From Bacillota bacterium (GTDB taxonomy: Bacteria; Bacillota; Clostridia; Acetivibrionales; DTU013), in assembly GCA_023435805.1 (NCBI GenBank), contig JAEZMC010000178.1:1-22940 (forward strand): DNA of 22,940 bases, given 5' to 3'. The translations under genes were made by a program, and so were the position numbers. The notes under the pieces were generated by a model. That model saw only the letters and a list, made by a program, of their open reading frames with translations. It was not told the DNA's origin and ran no database searches. The number at the start of each line of letters is the position of its first letter. Within the stretch, counting starts at the first letter, position 1. Below, piece by piece: positions 7,943 to 15,435 of the stretch.

Positions 7943-7970
7943 TAAAGCAAAAGCAATGCCAATCCGATAA
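7943..7970 (+). promoter_or_regulatory. Candidate sigma-D (sigma-28, motility) promoter
   Basis: TAAA at 7943-7946, 16 bases, then TCCGATAA at 7963-7970. The sigma-D/FliA consensus is TAAA-N15(14-16)-GCCGATAA, so only one base of the -10 element differs. It would start a transcript at about 7976, roughly 30 bases before the ATG at 8007. A TATAAT at 7975-7980 exists but has no -35 partner. Confidence 0.6.
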
Positions 7971-8006
7971 CTAATATAATCGTATATTACCAGAAGGAGA
8001 TTTGCC

Positions 8007-8933
8007 ATGGACGGCACAATGATCATAATGGATTATTCCTCCTATGAGCGGCAGAAGATGCGCCACATTATAGAGAAGACAGGCAGCTTCAATGTGATTG
8101 AAGTAACCAGCAATAACCAGTTCAAACTGCTCGATCTGGATATTGACGATCTGAAGCTTGTACTTATGGATCTTGCCTTTCCATCAGAAAGCGATGGCTT
8201 TGAAGCGCTTTCAAGGATCCGGTCCTCCGAAAATAAAAATGTTCCCATTATCGTTCTGACGCGTTCAGACAGGTATGAGCTCAAGAAGGAAGCGCAGAAA
8301 TATTTCGTGAATGATTATATTATCAAGCCATATCAGGTGAAAAGGCTCGAAAGCTCACTGAAAAGCTTTGTCCGGGTAGTTAGGAACTTCCATTATGACA
8401 CCACGCAAATACAGGAAATCAGAATGTCCTTTGATGATTATGTCGCACGGGAGATTAAGTATGCCAAACGCACACAAAACCCCTTATCCTTCATTCTCAT
8501 CACCACGCTCCAGCTCCCGGCCGCTTCACCCGCAGAGCCGCAGAAGACCACCGTTGACAGGGCTTCCATTTTTGCAATAGCTGCGCAAAAAGCAAGGGAA
8601 TCCCTGCGGACGACGGATCTGATCATCATGAATCATGACAGGGATGTGATCATCATACTGCCCTGCACCGATGAGGATGGTGCAAGGCAGGTCAGCGATA
8701 AAATAAGGGGTTTGATGGATGCAGAGCTTGAAAAAATGAACACCACTCCGGATGAATATATTTACCCGGTATATGTTACCTATCCGAAGGATGGTGACAG
8801 CTTCCAAATGCTTATGGAAACGGCCTTCAAGAAAATATCCGACAAAGAGATGCTGGAAAGAATCATTTCCATTCCTTCAGACACGCGAAAATACGCGGAC
8901 AGGAGCTATAACAAATACAGGAAATGGTTCTAG
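8007..8933 (+). CDS. Response regulator with degenerate GGDEF-like output domain
   Basis: A 308-residue protein. Residues 4-122 form a receiver domain with phosphoacceptor Asp55 (LVLMDLAFP), Asp9 (one of the usual acidic pair; the other position is Met8), Thr85 (IIVLTRSD) and Lys107 (DYIIKPYQ). The second half starts SFDDYVAREIKYAKR, like the opening helix of diguanylate cyclases, and has ARESLRTTDLIIMNHDRDVIIILP at 197-219, in which the catalytic GGDEF is replaced by HDRDV (210-214). It therefore should not make c-di-GMP, but might bind a nucleotide or a protein. Start: ATG at 8007 after AGAAGGAGA, about seven bases away. It stands alone behind a sigma-D type promoter, suggesting a link to motility or chemotaxis; no cognate kinase is adjacent. 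The receiver call is secure, the degenerate GGDEF call less so. Confidence 0.85.
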   Translation: MDGTMIIMDYSSYERQKMRHIIEKTGSFNVIEVTSNNQFKLLDLDIDDLKLVLMDLAFPSESDGFEALSRIRSSENKNVPIIVLTRSDRYELKKEAQKYFVNDYIIKPYQVKRLESSLKSFVRVVRNFHYDTTQIQEIRMSFDDYVAREIKYAKRTQNPLSFILITTLQLPAASPAEPQKTTVDRASIFAIAAQKARESLRTTDLIIMNHDRDVIIILPCTDEDGARQVSDKIRGLMDAELEKMNTTPDEYIYPVYVTYPKDGDSFQMLMETAFKKISDKEMLERIISIPSDTRKYADRSYNKYRKWF

Positions 8934-9016
8934 CCGAATGCTGCGGTTTCTTCCAACGTATCTGATCTCAGAGACTGTCCGGAGCAAAGGCTTCATGACG
9001 CGTCAACCCGGTGGTA

Positions 9017-9643
9017 TTATTCCCTTCCCGTGTGGCCAAAGCCTCCGCCCCTGTCCTCGCCGAACTCACGCGGGTCGGGATGGGGAATGAAGCTGGCTCT
9101 GATGTATCTGCAAAAGACCATTTGGGCAATTCTCTCACCCTTTTTAATATAAATGGTCCCATAAGGATTTTTATGCTTGTCGATATATATTTTTTGTCCG
9201 GCGATCTGAAGGCTTGAAGCAATGTCGGGCATGATGCCCTTTTCAACAGTCAGATATTCCATCAGTTCCACTTCTGTGTAATTATCATACAGCTCCTTAA
9301 GCATGTCGGGGCACAGGGCAATCTGATATGGGAGATCGGCTATATTGTATGTATTTTGCAAAATCACCCCGACCGTATCCCTGTAATCGCTATCGATGGT
9401 GCCGGGGGCATTGGGCATGCGGAGCCCGGTTTTAAGTGACAAACCGCTTCTCGGCCTGATTTGTGCTTCCATATCCTCATCGATGGCCATGGTAAAATTC
9501 AATGGCATGATTCTTGTCTCGCCGGGCCTGATTGCCATATCTTCCGTGGCATAAAGGTCGCAGCCCGCAGCATGCTTGGATGCGTATTGCGGTGTCCTGC
9601 CTCCTTCTTCCACCTTGATGTACACATTCGCACTGTTTTCCAT
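9017..9643 (-). CDS. dut: dUTP diphosphatase with large insertion
   Basis: About 208 residues; ordinary trimeric dUTPases have about 145-150. All five motifs are present: 1 AGCDLYA (26-32), 2 RPRSGLS (63-69), 3 NAPGTIDSDYRDTVGVILQN (78-97, with the catalytic Asp and uracil-binding hairpin), 4 KKGERIAQMVF (167-177) and 5 RGGGFGHTG (198-206), the P-loop-like arm that closes over the neighbour's active site. Between motifs 3 and 4 are about 60 extra residues, partly acidic. The enzyme hydrolyses dUTP to dUMP and PPi, keeping uracil out of DNA and feeding dTMP synthesis. Start: frame opens at ATG 9661, which has no ribosome binding site; the ATG at 9643 is preceded by AAGGAGAGGT (9648-9657), so it is preferred. 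It follows the U32 gene by 64 bases that include a short GC hairpin (9666-9680) without a U tail. Confidence 0.92.
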   Translation of the reverse strand: MENSANVYIKVEEGGRTPQYASKHAAGCDLYATEDMAIRPGETRIMPLNFTMAIDEDMEAQIRPRSGLSLKTGLRMPNAPGTIDSDYRDTVGVILQNTYNIADLPYQIALCPDMLKELYDNYTEVELMEYLTVEKGIMPDIASSLQIAGQKIYIDKHKNPYGTIYIKKGERIAQMVFCRYIRASFIPHPDPREFGEDRGGGFGHTGRE

Positions 9644-9665
9644 TGCACCTCTCCTTTTCATTGGA

Positions 9666-9680
9666 CGCTGCGCGGCAGCG
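9666..9680. repeat. Short GC-rich perfect hairpin between U32 and dut
   Basis: CGCTGC (9666-9671) and GCAGCG (9675-9680) are perfect inverse complements around three bases. On the minus-strand message no U run follows, so it is unlikely to be a terminator; it may act as an RNA processing or stability element between the two genes. Confidence 0.3.
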
Positions 9681-9707
9681 GTCTTTTATACGGATTTTGA
9701 TCCTCTG

Positions 9708-12266
9708 TTACACACCTCTGTAATAATGCCCTTTTGTAAATCCATTTGCCTTGATTCCTGACACCAGACCTTCAAACACCTCAGGAACCGGCCCTTTTAC
9801 CGCGGCTGCAGCCCTGTGAAGCTTTACAAGCTCCTTTACCGTTTCGTAAGGCTCGTCCCATATATACAGCCTGAATATGTCTGTGCCTGCCTCTTTCAGG
9901 CTGTACAGGCTGTCAGGCACAAACAATACGTTCGAATTTAAAATCGTACTCCTGCAATCCAATCTGTCACATATGACGGGAAATTCCATTCCCATCCTGT
10001 CCTGCAGCTTGTAATCCCCTTTGCTGCAGCAGCCGCTGCACTTGGCAGAAGCATTCAAGCCGCCTTCCACACAGCCTGCAGGGCAGTATTCGCTGATCAT
10101 CAGCGGCAGCCTGCCGTAAACGGCTGTCTCAATAACAGGCTTGCGGTCCGGCTCAATGGCTTTGATGAGATGGCTGATTTGCCGCAGGGTAAGCTCTGCG
10201 GAGAGTGCCGCACTTTCCAGACCCATTTTTACAGCCTCATTGACTGACAGGGCATTGAACAGGTTGAGGGAAATATCCCCCGCCAGTCTTGGGCCGGCAG
10301 CCGATGCTGCTTTTATCCTCCGCAGTGTGCCTATGTTTCCTGCAAGGACGCCGTCCAACCCGTATTCCCCATATCTGTCGAAAAGTTTGTCGTCAAGAAG
10401 CCTTTCATGCCTCCCTTTTGTAATGGCCGGCAGCCATGCGAACACTTCCGTCCCGGCCGCCTTTACCGCCTGCAGCTGCTCCCTGAAGCCCGTCCGCTCC
10501 AGAGCGGTCACCGGCAGGTAAAGCCTGTCCGCTCCAAGGCCGGAATAATCCGTGTCCGGTTCCCATCTGTAAAAGTATAGAGAAATGGCGGGTCCTGCAG
10601 CAGGTTCTGCCGCGCCGGATACGGATACTGCCTGTATCCGCCGAAGCTCCCCGTCAATGCGTGCGACGATTCCTTCGCTGCTGCGCGAGCCGCCGTACCG
10701 CTTCGCTCTCAGCCCCAGCAGGTTATCGAGCGCCCGGCGTCTGACCTCGTTTATTTCACTGACCGGAAGGGAAAGGCCGTTCTCCAGCTCAATACGAAGT
10801 TCCTCAAAATCAAACGGCGTGGATCCGGTCCTGCTAAGCTGGTCAATGAGGCGTTCTTCGGTTAAGGGCCTGTGAATGGCCGCTTCCGGCAGAACCGTTC
10901 CCTCCTCGGACACGGCAAACCTCTCGTCCTGCACTTTCAGCATCAATGGCATCCCGGCTTTCAGTTCGGCATACCCCTTGATTTTAATTCGTTTCATGCT
11001 TTTACCGCTGAAGGATTCGCGTGCAGACCTGTTAAGCTGTACATCCGTCGTTTTGTATACCTTGTGTCCGGGCCTGATATTTCCCTTGAAGCGGCCCATT
11101 GCCACCACTTCACCCTTCGCGGCCGTTTTTATTGTCTGACCGCCGGCATCCCGTTTCGACAGCGATGAGACTACGCCTCCGGGGCTATCGGACCGTCCTG
11201 CCCATAGCTCCACACCGTCACCGACGGACAGACTGTCCTCCAGCCGCAAGCTCACCGTTTGTGCCGCAGGGTCATATGCCTTCACGCTGCCGAGGTATAT
11301 TCCGCTGTGATTGGGTTTTTCAAAGCACATCATGTCCCGTCCGGTTTTGCCCTTCATGTAACCTGAGGAAAAACCGCCCCGGTTGAATATCTGCAGCAGG
11401 TCATGCATGTCCTCTTCAACAGCCGCAAGGTCATTTCCGTTTCCGTCCCGAGCCGGCAGCTTCCCTGCCAGCGCCATATCCAGGTACTTTCTGTAGATCC
11501 GCACAACCGTTGCCACATATTCGGCGCTTTTCATCCTGCCTTCTATTTTCAGCGATCGTATGCCTGAAGCCGCAATTTCACCGATATGCTCCAGTGAACA
11601 CATATCCTTTGGGCTGAGAAGGAATTGAGCCTCATCGCCGGCTTGCTTTCCGCCAGACAGCCTGTAAGGCAGCCTGCAGGGCTGCGCACACCTGCCCCGG
11701 TTGCCGCTCCTGCCTCCGATGATGCTGCTCATCAGGCATTGGCCCGAGTAGCAAATACACAATGCACCATGCACGAATACCTCCACCTCGAGCGGTGTGC
11801 ATGCCGCAATCTCCGACGCTTCCCGCAGCGTTACCTCCCTGGCCAGCACCACTCTCCGGAAGCCCATGCCCTCCAGCGCCCGTACACCCGCCAGGTCGTA
11901 AACGGTCATCTGTGTGCTGCCGTGCAGCGGTACATCGGGCATAATGCGGTACAAAGCACCGGCCAGTCCCAAATCCTGCACAATAATACCGTCAATGCCG
12001 GCCTCCCGTGCTTCTGCGGCAAAATGCAGCGCCTGTTTCATCTCATCATCCGACACCAGCGTATTCATGGTCAGATAAATATTGACTCCCCTGACGTGCG
12101 CGTATTCCATTTCTCCCTTCAATTCCGCCATATCGAAATTGCTCGCCTGCTGCCTGGCGTTAAACAGCCTGCCTCCCAAATATACCGCATCGGCGCCGTT
12201 TTCCACAGCGGCATGCAGCGCCTCGCTGCTTCCGGCCGGTGCCAGCAGTTCAATTTTCTTATTCAT
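9708..12266 (-). CDS. U32 family protein, RlhA-type (23S rRNA/tRNA hydroxylation)
   Basis: An 852-residue U32 protein. The N-terminal barrel (1-~260) carries LLAPAGS, GADAVYLGG and the U32 signature EVFVHGALCICYSGQCLMSS (162-181). Cys170, Cys177, Cys193 and Cys223 are placed to hold a 4Fe-4S cluster as in RlhA and UbiU. A collagenase-like DUF3656 region follows (about 380-530). Unlike the ~650-residue E. coli RlhA, it continues into a second barrel-like half with its own cysteine group (728-771). Despite the 'peptidase' label, characterised relatives (RlhA, TrhP/YrrO) hydroxylate rRNA or tRNA bases using prephenate; which RNA is modified here is unknown. Start: ATG 12266, AGGTGAT upstream, four bases after the stop of the metalloenzyme gene, so the two are coupled. 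Proximity to zapA is common in clostridia as I recall it. Confidence 0.9.
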   Translation of the reverse strand: MNKKIELLAPAGSSEALHAAVENGADAVYLGGRLFNARQQASNFDMAELKGEMEYAHVRGVNIYLTMNTLVSDDEMKQALHFAAEAREAGIDGIIVQDLGLAGALYRIMPDVPLHGSTQMTVYDLAGVRALEGMGFRRVVLAREVTLREASEIAACTPLEVEVFVHGALCICYSGQCLMSSIIGGRSGNRGRCAQPCRLPYRLSGGKQAGDEAQFLLSPKDMCSLEHIGEIAASGIRSLKIEGRMKSAEYVATVVRIYRKYLDMALAGKLPARDGNGNDLAAVEEDMHDLLQIFNRGGFSSGYMKGKTGRDMMCFEKPNHSGIYLGSVKAYDPAAQTVSLRLEDSLSVGDGVELWAGRSDSPGGVVSSLSKRDAGGQTIKTAAKGEVVAMGRFKGNIRPGHKVYKTTDVQLNRSARESFSGKSMKRIKIKGYAELKAGMPLMLKVQDERFAVSEEGTVLPEAAIHRPLTEERLIDQLSRTGSTPFDFEELRIELENGLSLPVSEINEVRRRALDNLLGLRAKRYGGSRSSEGIVARIDGELRRIQAVSVSGAAEPAAGPAISLYFYRWEPDTDYSGLGADRLYLPVTALERTGFREQLQAVKAAGTEVFAWLPAITKGRHERLLDDKLFDRYGEYGLDGVLAGNIGTLRRIKAASAAGPRLAGDISLNLFNALSVNEAVKMGLESAALSAELTLRQISHLIKAIEPDRKPVIETAVYGRLPLMISEYCPAGCVEGGLNASAKCSGCCSKGDYKLQDRMGMEFPVICDRLDCRSTILNSNVLFVPDSLYSLKEAGTDIFRLYIWDEPYETVKELVKLHRAAAAVKGPVPEVFEGLVSGIKANGFTKGHYYRGV

Positions 12267-12270
12267 GCCA

Positions 12271-13152
12271 TCACCTACTTGCCTTTGCCATCAGCTCCAT
12301 CACAGCCGGTGTGATATCCGTAAGCGACCGGATCTCCACCTTTACATTGTCCGGCAGCTTTCCGTAGAGTATTGTCGGAACAGGATTCTTCGTATGTGTC
12401 TTCACCGTAATGTCTTCTATGTTGCCATGATCACTGGTAATAAAAAGCAGGTCCTCCTCCGGCTTCAACAGCCGTATCAATGCATCCAGAAAGGCATCCA
12501 GCGTTTCAATCGTTCTGATCGCCAGCTGCATATCCATTTTATGTCCCACCAGGTCGGTCAAGAAGTGTTCAAACAGTGTAAAATCATACTCCTGCGCTAT
12601 GGAATAATATCTTGAAGCAGCTTCTTCCGGTGTAACCGTATATGAATCGTAACCGCTGTCAACGATAATCTGTCCCGTTATGTCATGGTATATTCCCTTG
12701 CCTTCGTTGTATTCCTCAATTCTCCTGAAATCCATTCCTGCGGACATAGTCATGACAGAGGTGACGGACGGCTTATAACGCTTGTCTGAAGGATCGTGCA
12801 TCCTGTCCAGGTATTCCTGCCTGTATACGTTGGCATTGGCCACTCTGAATCCCTTATTCAGCAGCATTTTGAACAGGTTGTCCTGCTCAATGATATCACG
12901 CAGGGGTTTTGTCGGCTGTGCATTGACATGGCGTCCGACCGCCCGTGATGCGTTTACTCCCGTGAATATGGCCGTCTGACCGGTAGCACTCTGGGGTAAT
13001 CCCGGCACGTCAAGCAGCGGGTCCGTTATCAGGACAAGCCCTTCTGTGAAAAGCCTGTCAAGGGCCGGCGTCCTTGCTGCGTATAAGGGGTTTCTGTCCG
13101 CGTCATTTTCTCCTATCCCGAATCCATCTATAAAAACAAACAACATTCTCAT
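12271..13152 (-). CDS. Alkaline-phosphatase superfamily metalloenzyme (phosphomutase-like)
   Basis: A 293-residue protein with the metal site of the phosphoglycerate mutase (iPGM)/phosphopentomutase branch: Asp9 (FIDGFGIGEND), nucleophile Ser55 (GLPQSATGQTA), Asp200 and His204 (LTDLVGHKMD), Asp241-His242 (SDHGN) and His253 (THTKNPVP). It is far shorter than iPGM (~510) and the archaeal type (~400), keeping only a small ~100-residue cap (about 80-185). It therefore probably acts on a phosphorylated substrate by a phospho-serine intermediate, but glycolytic mutase activity should not be assumed. Start: ATG 13152 with GGAG eight bases before. It begins the transcript that continues into the U32 and dUTPase genes, just downstream of the zapA terminator. 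Confidence 0.82.
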   Translation of the reverse strand: MRMLFVFIDGFGIGENDADRNPLYAARTPALDRLFTEGLVLITDPLLDVPGLPQSATGQTAIFTGVNASRAVGRHVNAQPTKPLRDIIEQDNLFKMLLNKGFRVANANVYRQEYLDRMHDPSDKRYKPSVTSVMTMSAGMDFRRIEEYNEGKGIYHDITGQIIVDSGYDSYTVTPEEAASRYYSIAQEYDFTLFEHFLTDLVGHKMDMQLAIRTIETLDAFLDALIRLLKPEEDLLFITSDHGNIEDITVKTHTKNPVPTILYGKLPDNVKVEIRSLTDITPAVMELMAKASR

Positions 13153-13226
13153 TTAAGTCACTCCAATTTAATAAAAACTCGATGTATCAAGCCCACTCTT
13201 GTTTTTGTTTCGGTATTAATGACGGT

Positions 13227-13267
13227 ATTAAAAATCGCTCCGCAAAGGTATTCTTAACGGAGCGATT
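13227..13267 (-). terminator. Rho-independent terminator of zapA
   Basis: Perfect 10-base stem AATCGCTCCG (13233-13242) / CGGAGCGATT (13258-13267), 15-base loop. On the minus-strand RNA the stem is followed by UUUUUAAU, a proper U tail. It lies 60 bases beyond the zapA stop and separates zapA from the metalloenzyme operon. Confidence 0.85.
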
Positions 13268-13326
13268 ACAATCCATCATTTATTGTATTCCATACAGCAT
13301 CCTGCTCCGGTTCCGGATACCGGTAA

Positions 13327-13749
13327 TCATTCCTTCATCCGGGATGCCTTATCCAGCGTATTGCGCACCTCGCCCAATTCCGCCTCTCTTTTTGCCAGCT
13401 CAAGCCTGAGATTTGAATTCGATTCCGCCAGTGTTGCATTCTCCTGCGCTATGCGCTGTTTCTCCTCCCGCAGGCTTTCAAGCTCATCCTGCGCCGTTTT
13501 CAGCTCTTTTTTCAAGCTCGATTCTCTATCGTGGCATTTAAAAAAGTCATCGCCTACGTTTATCGCTGTCAGAACCGCAGCCATGGAGGTGCTCAATGTA
13601 TTGCTGGACCGCATGATTTCATTCATTTTTCTGTCGATATAAAGGCCAACCCTCTGTATATACTCTTCAGGCTCTGTGCCGACAACCGTATACTCCTTGC
13701 CGGCAATCCTCAGTTCCACCTTGTTTCTGGCAGTCAAATAAATCAGCAT
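13327..13749 (-). CDS. zapA: Cell division protein ZapA
   Basis: About 140 residues. The ZapA core begins NKVELRIAGKEYTVVGTEPE and continues YIQRVGLYIDRKMNEIM; the second half (about residues 70-135) is a long charged coiled coil (KKELKTAQDELESLREEK and onward). ZapA bundles FtsZ filaments at the division site in the cytoplasm. At 140 residues it is longer than Bacillus ZapA (about 85) through the coil. The start is unclear: TTG 13764, ATG 13749 and TTG 13737 are in frame. The strong GGAGGGGA at about 13775-13781 lies next to an ATG (13773-13775) in a different frame, 11 bases before TTG 13764; ATG 13749 has AAAGG abutting it; TTG 13737 has AGGATG nine bases away. I list 13749 as a middle choice. 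It is monocistronic, with a terminator at 13227-13267. Confidence 0.88.
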   Translation of the reverse strand: MLIYLTARNKVELRIAGKEYTVVGTEPEEYIQRVGLYIDRKMNEIMRSSNTLSTSMAAVLTAINVGDDFFKCHDRESSLKKELKTAQDELESLREEKQRIAQENATLAESNSNLRLELAKREAELGEVRNTLDKASRMKE

Positions 13750-13817
13750 CCTTTCGGCAGGCAATAGCCTTCATTCCCCTCCACCAAGCTGAGGCAGTAT
13801 GGATCTCACCCATTGCA

Positions 13818-13854
13818 AGCGTCCAAATCGTATTTAGCGTCCAAACTCATTATA
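13818..13854 (-). promoter_or_regulatory. zapA -10 box with a tandem 10-base direct repeat downstream
   Basis: On the minus strand TATAAT occupies 13849-13854 (no good -35 seen). Immediately downstream lie two identical copies of TTTGGACGCT, at 13836-13845 and 13818-13827, 18 bases apart. They would cover roughly +1 to +35 of a zapA transcript, the position of a repressor operator or an early RNA element. Confidence 0.4.
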
Positions 13855-13904
13855 CTATATTCCGCCAAAAAAGCATATATTTTATACAATAAAGCAGAAA
13901 AACG

Positions 13905-13946
13905 GAATTTAAAGGAGCAGGCCCGTTAACGGCAATCCTGCTCCTT
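13905..13946 (-). terminator. Probable terminator of the NfeD-flotillin operon
   Basis: Perfect 10-base stem AAGGAGCAGG (13912-13921) / CCTGCTCCTT (13937-13946) with a 15-base loop. On the minus strand it is followed by UUUAAAUU, a moderate U tail. It lies 44 bases after the flotillin stop. Confidence 0.7.
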
Positions 13947-13989
13947 CATGCATGCGTTTATTTTAAATTTTTAGAGGACTGCTCGGAAT

Positions 13990-15414
13990 TCACTCCGCTT
14001 TGGGTTCTTCCTTTACGCCATCCTTGCCGCTCGCATAATTCCGGAGTATATTGGTGATGTCCACACCGGTCAATCCTTTAACTGTCTCAGGCAGCTGCGC
14101 CATAATGCTGGTGATGTCCTTCGTAATCTTCGATGCGCCTGAATCGCCGATCATAACGATCTTCTCCGTCTTGGAAAGAGGCTGTGCGATAGCGGATGCA
14201 ACCTCAGGCAGCTTTTCGATGACCATCTGGGCAATAGCTGCGTCATTGAACTGCTTGTAAGCTTCCGCCTTTTTGGTCAGTGCCGCCGCTTCCGCCTCAC
14301 CCTTTGCTCTGATGATTTCTGCTTCCGCAAGACCGGCTGCCTTGATCGCTTCGGCTTTTGCAAGTCCCTCCGCCTTGATGGCATAGGACTGTCCTTCCGC
14401 TTCCTTGGATTTTTTCACTCTGTCGGCTTCTGCTGATATTTCCGTTTTGAATTTGTCGGCTTCCGCAGGCTTCCTGACCATTGCGTCGAGTTCCTTCTCT
14501 TTTCTCAGCGCTTCCTGTTCCTGCAGTTCTATTTCCTTCTGCTTCTTGACAATCTCAACCTTCATGGCTTCAGCCTGGACTTCCTGCTGGATGACAAATT
14601 TCTTCTTGTCATAGGAAAGGTCTGCTTCTGCCTTTCTTTCGTTGATGGATGCCTGATATTCAGCAACCTTCATTTCCTTATCCCTGTTAGACTCAGCCAC
14701 CCTGGTCTCCGCCAGGAACTTGGCTGTCTGTCCGGCCTGCATGGCCTCGGCACTCTTGATGTCCGCATCGCGTTTTGCTTCAGCCTGGCCGATGACGGCA
14801 TCTCTCTGGACTCTCGCAATCTGCGCCTTACCAAGGCTTTCGAGGTAACCGTTCTTGTCGGCGATTTCCCTGATCGTAAAGGATATGATCTTTAGGCCCA
14901 TGTTGGCCAGGTCACCTGCAGCCAGCTCCTGCACCTTTTGTGCAAAGGCATCCCTGTTTTGGTTGATTTCTTCAACCGTCAGGTTACCTACGATGGAGCG
15001 GAGATGACCTTCAAGTGTTTGTGTGCCGATGCGGCGGATCTCTTCCTCCTTCAGGCTCAGGAACTGCTCAGCTGCTGTAGCAATAGCCTCTTCGCTGGAA
15101 TCGATCTTGACCTGCGCAATACCGTCAACCGTTACCTGTACGCCCTGTGAGGTGTATGCACTTGAATTGACATCAAGCGGCATAATTCTCAGCGAAATGG
15201 TTTTTGATATTTCCAGGACAGGCCATACAAATGTCGCCCCTCCTCTGACAATTCTGAAGCCGACCACCTGCCCGCTGTGCAGTTTTTTCTTCCGGCCTGA
15301 AACGATCAAAGCTTCATCCGGGCCGACCTTCACATATCTTCCTACAAATATGGATATCAGTATGAAGATGACAACGACCAGAACAATCGCTGCTATGATT
15401 GGAACGTATACCAT
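13990..15414 (-). CDS. floT: Flotillin-like SPFH protein
   Basis: A 474-residue protein: one N-terminal membrane segment (4-26), an SPFH/band-7 domain (about 28-190, beginning GRYVKVGPDEALIVSGRKKK), then a long Ala/Glu/Lys-rich helical region (about 200-390, with the EA-rich AEAIKAAGLAEAEIIRAKGE repeats typical of flotillins) and a C-terminal domain. Flotillins oligomerise on the inner face of the membrane, organise microdomains and modulate fluidity, signalling and protein quality control; the nearest named relative is B. subtilis FloT/YuaG. The gene lies 21 bases downstream of an NfeD gene, the same arrangement as yuaF-yuaG. Start: ATG 15414 just after a GGAGGG-type site. The gene ends before a strong hairpin at 13912-13946. 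Confidence 0.95.
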   Translation of the reverse strand: MVYVPIIAAIVLVVVIFILISIFVGRYVKVGPDEALIVSGRKKKLHSGQVVGFRIVRGGATFVWPVLEISKTISLRIMPLDVNSSAYTSQGVQVTVDGIAQVKIDSSEEAIATAAEQFLSLKEEEIRRIGTQTLEGHLRSIVGNLTVEEINQNRDAFAQKVQELAAGDLANMGLKIISFTIREIADKNGYLESLGKAQIARVQRDAVIGQAEAKRDADIKSAEAMQAGQTAKFLAETRVAESNRDKEMKVAEYQASINERKAEADLSYDKKKFVIQQEVQAEAMKVEIVKKQKEIELQEQEALRKEKELDAMVRKPAEADKFKTEISAEADRVKKSKEAEGQSYAIKAEGLAKAEAIKAAGLAEAEIIRAKGEAEAAALTKKAEAYKQFNDAAIAQMVIEKLPEVASAIAQPLSKTEKIVMIGDSGASKITKDITSIMAQLPETVKGLTGVDITNILRNYASGKDGVKEEPKAE

Positions 15415-15435
15415 TATAAAACCCTCCCTCTCATT

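Noticed and set aside
9644..9661. Upstream ATG for dut
   Set aside because: No ribosome binding site before it, and the real site for ATG 9643 lies inside this extension.
11625..12314. Long plus-strand frame opposite the U32 gene (229 codons)
   Set aside because: Antisense shadow; composition rich in Arg/His/Pro/Gln as expected from the reverse of a real gene.
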